Source: Nemophila menziesii
Taxonomy: Eukaryota; Streptophyta; Magnoliopsida; Boraginales; Hydrophyllaceae
Assembly (NCBI GenBank): GCA_029959085.1
Contig: JARWIR010000002.1
Location: 34,249,733 to 34,313,732 of the forward strand
Direction of reading: 5' to 3'
DNA: 64,000 bases
Position numbers and translations under genes: made by a program. This document shows positions 38,395 through 49,170 of the stretch, piece by piece. Numbering within the stretch: position 1 is the stretch's first letter; every line of letters starts with the position of its first letter. The notes beneath the pieces were generated by a model. That model was not told the origin of the DNA and made no database searches. It saw nothing but the letters and a program-made list of their open reading frames with translations.

Positions 38395-39110
38395 TAAAAC
38401 TATTTCACTGATGTAGGATCATTCTTTCCATAAATCTGTTATGCTGGTGCATATACCCACAATTATAATAAAAGTCGTTGAGTTTTTACATTTTGAAATT
38501 AATTAATAGTGGCTTCATATGCATCTTTGGTAGAAATCCTCCAATATGTATCGAATGATTGATTGGACATTACAACCAGACCTTCATGGAAATTTTCTTG
38601 TTACATAAGTCATTTAGGACGGAATATTACTTTCCAATGGAACCATACTACTTACTAATAATGTTAAAAAAATATTTAACCGTCATATTTTGCAGGTAAA
38701 CCATGCACCTGGATATACAAAAAGGTATAAATAAGGTTATACTTGTGAACATATGTATTATATTTCCCTTGATAGAATGGATGGTGACATCCAAAGACAT
38801 CCGAACGTCTTTAATTTCCAGGTTATTGCAATTATATTTTAGAGTAGAACAAGATGATTTTGACGATTCCATTAAAAAGAAATACTTTAGCTTTATCATA
38901 TATATCCAGATTATGATTAACGTTGATATGAATAGCCCAAACCTCTACCATAGTCCTACATATTCACTCCCCAATTGAAAATAGTGTTGGGAGAACCAAA
39001 GATATTCTTTATAAATTATTATCATTATAAATAGATAGGTTTTCGAAATGTTTTTAGTAAATACTTCATGACCATTCGAGGAACAAGCCTCACCATCTAA
39101 GTATTTAGCT
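38395..39110 (-). pseudogene. DUF4283 / zinc-knuckle remnant, U4
   Basis: Same remnant as in U3. IYKEYLWFSQHYFQLGSEY, a 38648-38899 frame with SSCSTLKYNCNNLEIK and MSLDVTIHSIKGNII, IPFCI plus a shifted QVHGLPAKY-type motif at about 38690-38710, then MKPLLINFK and a zinc-knuckle-like DFYYNCGYMHQHN at about 38448-38485, where the first Cys is changed to Tyr. Block Y lies upstream on the same strand (39239-39493), so exon 1, intron and DUF4283 body are in natural order. Dead. Confidence 0.5.
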
Positions 39111-39238
39111 ATTTAGTGTCAGTAGGAGTATTGTATGCTTTATCCTCTATTAATGTTTATAAGACCATTACAAGTAAAGGAAAATAAACATGTCCTCATA
39201 ATTTTTGTGGGAAGTTGTATCGACTAAAATTACCTTTG

Positions 39239-39493
39239 TTCTTCACTTACATTTGCCAATTTGCTGAGTCGGTTTAACAACAACATTTCATGACTTCTTC
39301 TAGGCTGAGTTGGTTGACGAGTCATTATTAGATATGTCATTTTTTTCTCTGAGTCAACATCATGAGAAGAAATATCGACAAGCATGTTGTCTTTAGAAGA
39401 GGAAGGATATGTGTCAATAATAGTAGATAAATTGTCAAAATCACAAAGACAAAATGTATCATTGTACTAGATTTATTTGGTAGAATTATACAT
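39239..39493 (-). pseudogene. Exon-like block Y, unit U4 (relative of X)
   Basis: Minus-strand block starting at ATG 39493, diverged from X. It shares the start, the FDNSS/FDISS stretch, DMLV-like and SEKK segments and the same downstream DNA (aaaattagtgagg-type). A ~60-bp deletion removes the LQPLQS-PIILEN part. It is probably the 5' exon of the DUF4283 remnant. Confidence 0.35.
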
Positions 39494-39949
39494 TGTTAAG
39501 ATAGCTCGTAGTAAGAGCAATTGTAGAAGAAAGAAAATAAAAGAAAAAGAAAAGACAGAGAAGTAGGAATAAATTTAAACATAAAATAAAGTTGTAAGAA
39601 GATAAAAAGACTACATTGAAAATTAGAAAAATCAAAGTCTGAAGTTATTTGTAGGTAGGATTAATATGTAAGAATTATATTTTTTTTCAAAAATGAAATT
39701 GATAGAATATTTTGATATAATTTTTAAAAATTGGGTTCGAAGATATACAATTAAAATACTGGAAGAGGCGGATTATTTAACATAAATACTTTTTATTTTG
39801 TTAATTAGATTTTGTCATATTTTAGTATTTTTCTTTCTACTGATCTTTTATAGAATAACCTATTAATACGTGATAATTTTAACTTCTCTCCATAAGAAGA
39901 CAATTTTTTTTTTTAAATTGATAAAATAATATAAAAAATAAAAGATAAC

Positions 39950-40086
39950 AAGTATATATATGTATACATATAAGTACATGTATATATATGCGCATATATG
40001 TATATATAAACATATATATATATATATGCAAAATAAATATGTACACGTATATATATATATATATATACATGTATACATATGTATAT

Positions 40087-40141
<55 letters not shown>

Positions 40142-40410
40142 ACGTATATACATTTATATATATATACAAAAATTCATATATGTATATATACATACATATA
40201 TATATATATATATATTATTTTTTAAATATTTAGATATATTTTATCAATTTTTTTTAAATTTACTTTTTTCTGGAGAGAAGTTAACATTTTCATGTATCAA
40301 TAGGTGTATATATATACATATACATATATACATATATGCGGATCATATGTATAAATATATATACGCATATATACATTTATATATATATATATGTATACAA
40401 TATATGTATA
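39950..40410. repeat. Complex (TA/TG)n microsatellite region
   Basis: About 460 bp of tatata / tacatatg / gtatac repeats, including a run of about 25 TA at 40093-40138. All long frames here are Tyr/Ile repeats and not genes. Helitron 1 starts at its right edge. Confidence 0.9.
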
Positions 40411-40484
40411 TCTCTATTATATTTCGAAATTTTTTCTACGGTCCGGATTTACTTAAGTGGTGGCTGGCAAAACATAAGTGGTGG

Positions 40485-40500
40485 CCAGGATCGATTCTGG
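40485..40500. repeat. Subterminal palindrome of the Helitron 5' end
   Basis: ccaggatcgattctgg, a near-perfect palindrome, occurs again at 57484-57499 in Helitron 2. Around it the motif aaaacataagtggtggc is repeated. It may be a family-specific 5' recognition element. Confidence 0.6.
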
Positions 40501-40926
40501 AAAACATAAGTGGTGGCCATTCTTGCCCCACCTATCATTAATACAATTAAAAAAAACATCTAAAGACAAAAAGATAAAAAGAAAACTTTGTCTGATTCTC
40601 TTAAAACCCTATTATCCCCTTTTCTCCGTCCCACTTCTTCGTCTCTCCCATTCAGTCGAAACCATTCTCCACCACCAAGCCGACCACCAATCCGCTCACG
40701 TTGTCGTTATCAGTCACCCTTCACCATCGACACCACCATCACCATCACCATAACCATCAAGCATCAAACCTTAATCTGATTCGGGTAATAATAATATATA
40801 ATATAATATATATACATGTTAACGAGCTTCTTCTTTCTCATTTCATTTAAGAAATTTAACATAATATAATATATATGCATAAGAAAAGCTAAGCAGAAGA
40901 AAAGCAAAAGAAAAGCTGAACAAAAA

Positions 40927-41424
40927 ATGGCGGCCAGGAAGGGTAATGAAGCTGTTGTTGATGTTCTCACTAAAATTGGTGAACACACAGGCATATCCAA
41001 ACCCAGGTAACTCATCTTTATATATCTCCTATTACATTACATATTTAACAAAAATTAATTAAATTGTGGAAACCAAATAAAAAATTCAGAGGTATCTTTC
41101 CAATTTTTTTAGTACGTGTTTATATATGTCTATTTCGCTTAACATAGTGACCAATTGCGCAATTAACACTGCATTTGAGTTTGAATTTCTGAGTTGGGTG
41201 AAAGTAGCGACTGAATTATCAAATATCATGTCATCGATATAGTAATTCGTAAAAGTATGTATAAATTGTGAAAGTTTTATTTCGGATTTATAGGGGAGCT
41301 ATTCATAGAGATGGTGATTATCATAGAGCAGTACATGTATGGATATATTCTGAAACTACACAAGAGTTATTATTTAAAAAACGAGCTGATTATGTGATAT
41401 TTCAAGTGCTGGTCATATTTCTGC
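40927..41424 (+). pseudogene. NUDT3: Captured Nudix hydrolase 3-like fragment (two exons)
   Basis: Exon 1 (40927-41006): an ATG gives MAARKGNEAVVDVLTKIGEH then TGISKPR and a GT donor. Exon 2 (41294-41424): GAIHRDGDYHRAVHVWI, SETTQELL, then SSAGHISA after a deletion. HRDGDYHRAVHVW and SSAGHISA are hallmarks of the Nudix half of plant NUDT3 (Nudix plus peptidase fusion). A gap between RADY and DISSAG removes about eight family residues and shifts the frame. The Nudix box (GX5EX7REUXEEXGU) itself was not captured, so there is no catalytic activity. The exon then runs without an intron into foreign sequence and GlyRS. Confidence 0.8.
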
Positions 41425-41469
41425 CAATGGGCAGAAGTTTGACATGCGGAGAAGTGCTTCTGTATTTTC

Positions 41470-42083
41470 ACCAGGTGATAGTAGATATGGTGAAAATCCA
41501 AATAGGCTTCAATGTCACACACAATTCCAGGTTAATTTAATTTTTTTACTTTTAAGTCCTCTCAGTTAAGAAATAATTTATCTTTTAACTTTCTAATCAT
41601 TGTCCCAGGTTATATTAAAGCCTGATCCTGGAAATTCACAAGATCTTTTTATCAGAAGCTTATCTGCCCGGGGTATATTTGCACTTTCATTTTCACTTAT
41701 TTATTTAGTGTTTATAATTTAAGTTGTGCACAGGTGTTAATGTGAATGAGCATGATATACTTTTCGTGGAGGATAATTGGGAAAGTCCGGTAAATTTGTT
41801 TTTTACTAATTAATTAAAATATTATATTAATTAAATTAAAATAATTATATATTGCTAATAATAGGTGCTTGGTGCCTGTGGATTAGGTTGAGAAGTATGG
41901 GTGGATGGTATGGAAATTACACAGTTCACTTACTTTCAGCAAGTAATTATTTATTTAATTATTAAATTAATTAATTAAAAATTTGGAGTAATTTTTAATG
42001 TTTAATTTACAGGCTGGAAATATGCAATTAATGCCTATATCAGTTGAACATATGGTCTTGAACGTATCCTTATGTCACTCCAG
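41470..42083 (+). pseudogene. EDD1: Captured organellar glycyl-tRNA synthetase fragment (five exons)
   Basis: Alpha-subunit part of the bacterial-type GlyRS of plastids and mitochondria. Exons: 41470-41530 (DSRYGENPNRLQCHTQFQ), 41609-41671 (VILKPDPGNSQDLFIRSLSA), 41734-41789 (FVEDNWESP), 41865-41942 (VLGA, MDGMEITQFTYFQQ), 42013-42083 (MPISVE, YGLERILMSLQ). All introns keep GT-AG ends. Damage: Trp to TGA at 41889, and a deletion between VE and YGLER. The family has WGLGWEIWMDG and VEITYGLERILM here. It is a genomic capture, not cDNA. The 41425-41469 stretch (GQKFDMRRSASVF) before it is of unknown origin. Confidence 0.85.
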
Positions 42084-42208
42084 GTTAAGCTTATATTTAT
42101 TTTGAAAACAATTTACTTGGGTTTACGTATTTGATTGAATTGAAGGTGTTTGTTTGGATGTCATTAACTCCTTCGAGAGCACCTATGTTAAAGCGATGAA
42201 GTTATTTT

Positions 42209-42757
42209 ATGCTGGGTGTTGATTCTAGTCTTCAATTGGAGTGTGATGCTGTGTTGAATCAAAGAAAACATGAGGTTATCATACGTTCTTTTATCCATGT
42301 TCAATTAATTATTCAGTGTATGGCTCTACGTGATGTTGAAGTGTATATTCATCGATCTGGTAGAACAGGTAGGGCAGGTAATACAGGTGTAGCTATTACA
42401 CTTTTTCGATCGAAGAAAAGAAAAAGTAACTAAAATTGAAAGCGGATCTGGTGTAAAATTTGAGCATTTATCTGCTCCACAACCTGCTGATATTGCTAAA
42501 GCTACTGGAGAAGATGCTGCTGATATGATTACTCAAGTTTCTGATACTGTTATTCTTACTTTTAAAGTTGTGGCTGAGGAGTTGATTAAAAACTCTGAGC
42601 ATTCACCTTTGGAATTGCTTGCTAAGACCCTTGCTAAAGCAGTTGTATGTATTTTACTTAACTTTGTAATTTAACTTAATGCTAATTTATGTAGTATTGA
42701 GGGTATTATATTCTTTTGTACAGGGGTATACAGAGATTAAGACTCGGTCACGTTTTG
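42209..42757 (+). pseudogene. RH7: Captured DEAD-box RNA helicase fragment (RH7-like)
   Basis: Main exon to 42644: [25 protein letters not shown], then, after a one-base shift at about 42420, KIESGSGVKFEHLSAPQPAD, TQVSDTVI and LELLAKTLAKAV. Next exon 42724-42757: [23 protein letters not shown] is helicase motif VI; the SGVKFEHLSAPQPADIAKA stretch and the following segment are typical of the nucleolar RH7/PRH75 group. Motifs I-III and the DEAD box are absent, so it is inactive. Sequence 42209-42290 is in the same frame but poorly matched. 42758-42871 looks like intron with a gttaattgcactattggtcc-type repeat. Confidence 0.85.
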
Positions 42758-42871
42758 AGTTATATTATGTTAATTGCACTATTGGTCCATGTGACCTGTG
42801 TTGCAATTGTATTTTGCTACACATGATATTACATAACTCAAACATTAATTAATATATATTTATTTAATCAG

Positions 42872-43550
42872 GTATGTGAATCGTGCTTTATTTCTCCTTC
42901 ACTTCACGTATGGATTATCACATCCAAACACAGCTGCTACGTATATAAACGTAGCCATGATGGAAGAAGGCATGGGAAATGCTCAAATTGCGTTAAGGTA
43001 CCTGCATGAAGCCCTAAAGTGCAATCAAAGATTACTAGGAGAGGATCGTATTCAGGTCTATCTCTTATCTCTCTATCTTTTATCTCTATACAATATACTC
43101 ATATTCGTTTTTTTTTTTATAACAGACTGCTGCTAATTTTCATGCCATAGCCATAGCTCTTTCATTAAGGGAAGCATTTTCACTGAGCGTGCAACATGAA
43201 CAAACCACCCTACTTCTTCAAGCTAAATTGGGAAGCGAAGATCTTCGCACTCAAGTAAATATTTTATTTATATTTATCTTATTATTTAAAAAAATTACTT
43301 TATAATATAATACATGGATGTCCATGAAGGATGCTGCTGCATGGCTTGAATATTTCGAATCTAAAGCTTTAGAGCAACAAGAAGCAGCACGAAATGGAAC
43401 TCCGAAGCCTGATGCATCTATAGCAAGCAAAGGGTATCTTAGGTATTATTAACGCAACCAATCTTTTATTACTTGGTAATATTTCACTAGGACCCATTTT
43501 TTACCTTCTGTTACAGTGCGTCGGATCTACTTGACTACATAAGTCTAAAA
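42872..43550 (+). pseudogene. FMT: Captured clustered-mitochondria protein fragment (CLU/FRIENDLY, TPR part)
   Basis: Four exons with good splice sites: 42872-43055 ([49 protein letters not shown]), 43126-43254 ([34 protein letters not shown]), 43330-43442 ([33 protein letters not shown]) and 43517-43550 (ASDLLDYI). They follow the order of the TPR region of plant CLU, which governs mitochondrial distribution. The frame is open across these exons as far as I can read, making this the best-preserved cargo piece. It lacks the CLU domain and both ends of the gene. Confidence 0.88.
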
Positions 43551-44467
43551 ATAGAGAAACAGTTTTCATTTGGCAAAAAATTTTAAAATAAAAAAAGTAA
43601 AATATAAAATCGATTTAGTCAAATTCTTTTAACATTAGAATAAACTTTATTTAATCAAATTAATTTTGTATGATATAAATTTTTTATAATATAAATTTAT
43701 ATTATAAAAAAAACTAGAATGCCTAACAGTATCTCTGCATATTTTTGAAGAAATATGACTTTTAACAAAAAAAATTCTCAAAAAATAGACAAACAGTTTT
43801 CATTTGACAAAAAAAAAATTTGAAATAATAAAAGTAAAAAAATAAATCCATCAAACTGTTAATAAAAAAAAACTTGAATATGATTATTATTATATTAGAC
43901 TATAATTATTTTAGTATAATAAGTATATATTTTTATTACAGAAATACTTAATCGATTATTCTATGTAATCAAATTTATTTTTTTATTACAAAAATACTTA
44001 ATCGATTTTAGAATTTTTTTTATTTAATCAAATTTATTTTTTATATTTAGTATAAAATTTATCTAATCGGTTTTTTTTATTACTTTTTTTTAACATTAGA
44101 ATAAAATTGATTTAATCAAATTTATTTTTTATAATATAATTTTTTTAATATTAGAATACTGTTTATTTAATGATGAGAACTTGAAAGGTTCAATAATTTT
44201 GTACACTATTTTATTTATTTGTTTTTGGGTAAATTTTTTTTTTACTTTAATTTCATTTAGGTATTAAAGTTGGTTAATATATAACGACAAATAATTAAAT
44301 TTTTTGAATGATAGATAAGAGTTTATTGTTCAATTTATCATTATCTTAAATTTCACCTTTTATATGATAAGATTAAATCATTCAAGATAACTATTTAATA
44401 ATTACATGATATTTAAATTTTGTTAATATATAATAACTAATATACAATGTTGTTACTACGCCACAGG

Positions 44468-44779
44468 TTTTATTAAAACTAAAAAAATGATTGTCTACAA
44501 GAGTCGTGCCGTAAGTAATTTTTGTGTTTATTTTACTATTTGTATAATTCTTTGCTAAACAATCCTATATTTTCAGGCTAACATAAATCTCATGAAAACT
44601 GTAAGTTAACCTATCTTATCCTTAATTACAATATTTCAAATATGCAGGTTATTGTCGCGGTTCCCCAAATCGAGCGATATATGTATATTGATATATCCAC
44701 ATTTTGTAGAGTTATGAGACGGATGCACAAAAAACTTGATAAGAATATTGAAAAGATTCAAAAAAAAGACATTCAGTAG
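44468..44779 (+). pseudogene. Captured 3'-terminal exons of an unrecognised gene
   Basis: Three small exons with plausible GT-AG borders: 44468-44510 (MIVYKSRAV), 44577-44600 (ANINLMKT) and 44648-44779 (VIVAVPQIERYMYIDISTF, RRMHKKLDKNIEKIQKKDIQ, then TAG). The last is basic and helix-forming. Only the splice signals and the open frame support this as coding. No family recognised. Confidence 0.4.
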
Positions 44780-44964
44780 TTATGAGCTATTTTGTATTCA
44801 TGTCATCTGAAATATTTGAGTTTTTTATTTTGTATTACATAAGAGTATATTTTGGTTGATTGATTTAATTTATGTCGCTATTGAAATTTTTAAAATTTAT
44901 TTTTATCTCAAGAAATTTTGTTTATCCAGCGTTATATTTATTTTTGTAAATTAATATTGTTAGA

Positions 44965-44990
44965 GTGCCTTCAGGCACAGGTTTTTCTAA
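44965..44990 (+). other. Internal Helitron-like 3' end (hairpin + CTAA)
   Basis: Perfect 6-bp hairpin gtgcct-tc-aggcac (44965-44978) followed 8 nt later by CTAA (44987-44990), which fits CTRR. It resembles the true end 80 bp downstream (gtggcttcagacac...CTAG). It may be an older or bypassed terminator. Confidence 0.45.
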
Positions 44991-45044
44991 GAATATATCG
45001 TGTTCTTAAATATAAATTTAAATTCGAATTTTTAATTTTTCGAA

Positions 45045-45071
45045 GTGGCTTCAGACACGGGCAATACCTAG
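45045..45071 (+). other. Helitron 1 3' terminus
   Basis: Imperfect hairpin gtggcttcagacac (45045-45058), then gggcaatac and CTAG, followed by T. Closely similar to 63015-63039. Confidence 0.8.
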
Positions 45072-46742
45072 TACATATATATATGTATATGTATATTTAT
45101 AAACATAATAAATTTAATTTTTATTAAAGAATTTTTTTAATTATTATTCTTTTAGATATATCAAAAAATAAGTTTAAATGAATAAATTTTTATATTTTTT
45201 ATATAAAAGTAAAAAATAAGTATATATAAAAATATTAATATTTATTTGATAGGTTTTTTATTATTATGCCCGACATTCAACTTATTTATTAATTTTTATA
45301 ACACAATAATTAAATAAATTATTAATGACCCTCAACTTTATAAAAGTATATTTAATTATTATAAACTTTTATTGGTAAAACATATTTGAGTAGATACTAA
45401 TTAAGAATATTTTGAAATTTCTTAGGATTATTTTTATATTATAAGAAGATAAGTAATATTAAATACTCCTTTATACATATATACAATAGGAAATAAGTTC
45501 AAATGAATAGTTTTTTGATTATTAAGAAATAAGTATGAATATATATGATACTTGTTTTGTTATTATTTTCCACATTTAGTTTTATTTGTCGATTTATTCA
45601 CATACGTAAATTAAGAAACAAATTTAATAATACTAAATTTTATAAAATTTCTTTTAATTATAACATATTTTATTGATCGAAAAGGGTATATAATATAAAT
45701 ATAAAAAATATTGAGTAAGAAACCATGTTCCAAAAAAAGGTAAAGAACACCAATCCACTATATAACCTTACCTTATTATTTATATTTGACTAAAAAAATT
45801 TGAACCCTCATATTTTGTCTTTGGATACTTAACGTACAACCCATTAAACCATACTCTATTCTTACAAAAAAAAATATCAATTTATACACGGTTGGTCATT
45901 TAACTTTTTTCTCTTGTGCTTCTTTACATTACTCTTTATCATTGTTTGAATTTTATATCAAATTGTAGTTTAACTTATGTTGTAATTTTTTTTTATTCAA
46001 ATTGATTTAGATCAATTTAGTGTTATAACAAATCTTTAATTTCTATAAAAAATTTGAAATTTATCATTTATATTGTATTTTATATTGATGAACCAAAATT
46101 GTAATGAGTGAAGAAATATTTTTTTACTTATTTTGTTTTTAAAAATTTGATAATTATTGAATTTTACGGGATAAATGAAGGATGTTTTTAAAATATTATT
46201 GATTTTGCCAAGGGCTAATCAATGATAATTTTTATGTTAACCCGACATAAACTGTGGTAAGTTTTTTTTTACCATTTTCACGGTTATAACTAAATTTTTA
46301 CTATTTTTTAAATTTTATACTACTCTTATTATATACTCTAAGTTGAAGTCATTAATGTTAGCTTCACTATGAGTACATCTTTAGTTTTTCTGTTTTGTTT
46401 TTTTCTTGTTATTCTGTAAGTTAATATACCTACGTTTTAGTATTTGAACTTCATTTTAGTAAAATATGCTTAGTATTAGCAATATAGGTAAATAACTAAT
46501 GAATTTGATCCATACTATTTATAAGAATTGATTTCTGACTATAAAGATGATGATAAAACATTATTCTATTGTTATGTACTGGAGCTACAAAATTTCCACA
46601 GGAATACATAACTTCATGTTGTTATAAAATATCACAAACGTGCAAAACCACCTTCACCAAAATCAAACAATAAATACTAAAGGTTTGTTCACTCAATTTT
46701 TTTTTGAACTTATCATGATCGTGAAAGCGAAAAATTGTCAAT

Positions 46743-47357
46743 CAAACACAAGGAATAAAGCCTCATTTTAGGGTTAGCTTTGTATACTAATCCTCATTCA
46801 CTCCGCTTCTTTAATCTATTCATTTTATTTTTTTAGTTGTAATCAATTTCTATACGTGTCTTTCTATTATTAATTAAATACATTTTCTTAATGTGGTATT
46901 AATTCAGTAGATCAAATTAGGACCATTCAGTTTGGTTTCTGTACTTTCTTTCTTTTATTATAGAGATATTTTACATTACAAACAATCTACCTAAGATAGC
47001 AGGTCTTACAATAGTTTATATAGAATAGATATTAGGATACAAGAATTAAATAAAATTCATGTGTACTAATATGTCTTCTATATACACTATTTTAAGATCT
47101 GCTATCTAATGTAGATTGGTTGTTTTGTGAAATACCTCTGCAATAAAAGAAAGAAAGTACAAAAATTAGAAAAAATGACCTAATTAGATATATTGAATTA
47201 GTAATATAGTAAGAAAATGTATTTGGTAAATAATATAAAGACACATACAGAAATTAATTTCAAAGGAAAGAAATGAAATCAATAGATAAAAGAAGGGTGT
47301 GAATGAGTACGAGTATACGAAGCTAACCCTAAAATGAGGTTATATTTCTTGTGTTTG
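46743..47357. repeat. Long foldback, unit U5
   Basis: Third copy of the ~610-bp palindrome. tagggttagctttgtatac at about 46775 pairs with gtatacgaagctaaccct at about 47314, and gcaggtcttacaatag pairs with ctattttaagatctgc around a loop near 47050. It ends 75 bp before DCL2 piece a. Confidence 0.8.
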
Positions 47358-47431
47358 TTTTTCCACTTTCCAATACCTTGTTTTAATATATATCATAAGA
47401 AGCTCTATTTTTTTCTCATGATGTAGAATGA

Positions 47432-48289
47432 AGCCATGGGTCAGTTGCCACTTGTGATCATATCACGTATATCTCTTGAAACTATCATTTCCTTCTCATT
47501 TGTGTCGTCAATCATGCATTGGATTGAGTCTTTGATTTTAGCTACTAATGTAAACAAATTAACAAGTAAGCGATTTAGGGTGGGCAATGGTAAATAATGT
47601 CTGGTACACACAACCTTACATGAAGGCAAGTTTGTACAAGCACATTCTCCATGCTTCACATCAACTGTAAACACAGTTAACACAAGCCATCTCCAAGCAC
47701 TCATATGTGTACTCGGCTTATGGATTGTAAGTTAAGACAAATTTACATAAGGTAGTTTTTTAATAAATATTTGAGAAAGAATTATATATTCTATTATCAT
47801 GAAAATGATAAATGAGAATGTTCCCGATACGACACAGGTGCTTCGAGATGTTAAACTATCATTAGCTAGAGAAATCTTTTTCGATCCAAATAATTACAAT
47901 GATCTTGTTTTTCGATGCAAAGTACGTTTTCTATTGGTTAAACCAGAGGGACTGAGACTCCGTCAAGTGAGAGAGATGTCCGAGTTGTGTCAGAAAAAAG
48001 GTTCTCTTTATGAAACCCATCGCCACTAGGGAAAATGGTGAGGTTTATGTTATTGTGGAAGTTGAAGCCGATGGTGTGCCTTGTAGATAGATGAGCTCAA
48101 CATCGAATAAGAAAAATCTAAAAAGATTGGATTTCGAATGCATGTTGAATTTGCTTAAAAAGATGTATTTGCAATGTTACGGAAAAAAAATCAGAATATG
48201 ATATTTCTTACAAGAATTATATGAATGTTATTTGTGATTCGATACCATATATTGTAGGTTTGTGGCAAGAGCATATAATTTTTGCTTGA
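47432..48289 (+). pseudogene. DCL2: Dicer-like 2 fragment, copy D-5a
   Basis: Piece a: MGQLPLVIISRISLETIISF and SSIMHWIESLILATNVNKL. Piece b from about 47595: ASLYKHILHAS, then a stop at the QELQ position. Piece c: from ATG 47799 the frame runs MKMINENVPDTTQVLRDV, KLSLAREIFFDPNNYNDLVF, RFLLVKPEGLRLRQVREMSE, LCQKK, then shifts. The dsRBD continues in another frame (GEVYVIVEVEADGVPC) with a stop at the RYM position. The minus-strand frame at 47441-47704 is its shadow. RNase IIIb catalytic Glu absent. Broken. Confidence 0.78.
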
Positions 48290-49170
48290 AAAATTGTCCA
48301 TGAATCTTTATTTTTAGTTAATTGCAATATGGTCCGTATACTATGTAAAAATGTTTGTAAAAGTTTCTATAACATAAAAAAATGCATTGTATTCCTCTAT
48401 TTTAGTGTTTTAGAAATTAATTAAACTACAAATCCTGATTTTACAAAAATAACATATATTTATTTAAATAAAATAAATCTAAATAAAACAAAGAAACATA
48501 TAATAAGTTGTAAAGTTTTTTTAGATTAATAAACAATAATATATAGTAAATTGTACATTTAGAATAAAAACCGATACAAAATCACTACCCTAGCAACAAT
48601 TAAATGTAATCATCCTCTCTTCAAGTATTACAAATTAATTTATTGAATCTAGGATAAATCCACTATATATCTTGAAAGAAATTGAGAGTACATGACATTT
48701 AAGAGAGAGATAAGTACAATTATTACCTTCTTTAAAGTTACTTTATTAGTGAGGACCATTCTTTAAAAAGTTGGCATGTTCTGTAACCGTCATATAAAGT
48801 AACTTTTTCAAATTGATCAACCACGCTTACTTTTTCCAACTCACTCTTAAGTTATTCAAGAGAATTTAAATTAATATTTATTTCTCTCAAAATGACAAAC
48901 CCATGTACTAAATATGCTTAGTGAAATCACATTAGTAAAACAAGTGTCTAGAAACTTAACTCATTGAGTAAATAACACAAGTCATGCCTAAATTCATATC
49001 TTAATCCATATTTGGAATGGAGTAGACCTAAAAGATCCATCAGAATGATTATTGATTCTTTCTGACTTACATATGAGTCCGAAAATATACTTGGCCGATG
49101 GATGTCCGCTTTCGAAAAATATACAACATTTGATACCCTTTTAATCAATACTATTATGATATTAGGTCTA

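Larger units (their letters stand above)
40411..45071 (+). mobile_element. Helitron 1 (non-autonomous, five captured gene pieces)
   Basis: Starts TCTCTATTATATTTCGAA after an A (40410) and ends CTAG (45068-45071) before a T, with a small hairpin 9 nt upstream. These are the Helitron termini and the A/T target. There are no inverted repeats or target duplication. The empty target is visible in U5 at about 56966-57000. No Rep/helicase is present, so it was mobilised in trans. Cargo, all on the plus strand and all with introns: Nudix, GlyRS, RH7, CLU, unknown. 40501-40926 is a leader with a pyrimidine-rich stretch. 43551-44467 is AT-rich filler with repeats of aatcgatt/aaatttatttttta. 44780-44964 holds nothing recognisable. 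Confidence 0.85.
23723..46080. repeat. Composite tandem unit U4 (carries copia element and Helitron 1)
   Basis: Begins just after the lost first DCL2 copy (aacataaaaaatgcattg, as at 9898), then spacer, DCL2 copy D-4, spacer, the copia insertion (27853-35016), block X, the minus ORF at 37699-37980, the DUF4283 remnant, block Y, AT/GT microsatellites, Helitron 1 (40411-45071) and 1 kb of AT-rich unit end. Without the two insertions it is about 10.5 kb. The stretches 25239-27470, 35700-37698 and 45072-46080 show no gene beyond the small entries listed. Confidence 0.85.

Noticed and set aside
39863..40541. Long frames of Tyr/Ile/His repeats on both strands
   Set aside because: Low-complexity (TA/TG)n DNA read through; overlapping frames on both strands with no domain.
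40478..40779. Two His/Pro/Ser-rich plus-strand frames in the Helitron 1 leader
   Set aside because: They overlap in different frames across a pyrimidine-rich leader with simple caccat repeats; the splice-competent ATG is at 40927.
47441..47704. 87-aa minus-strand frame
   Set aside because: Antisense shadow of DCL2 pieces a and b in D-5a, which match DCL2 on the plus strand.
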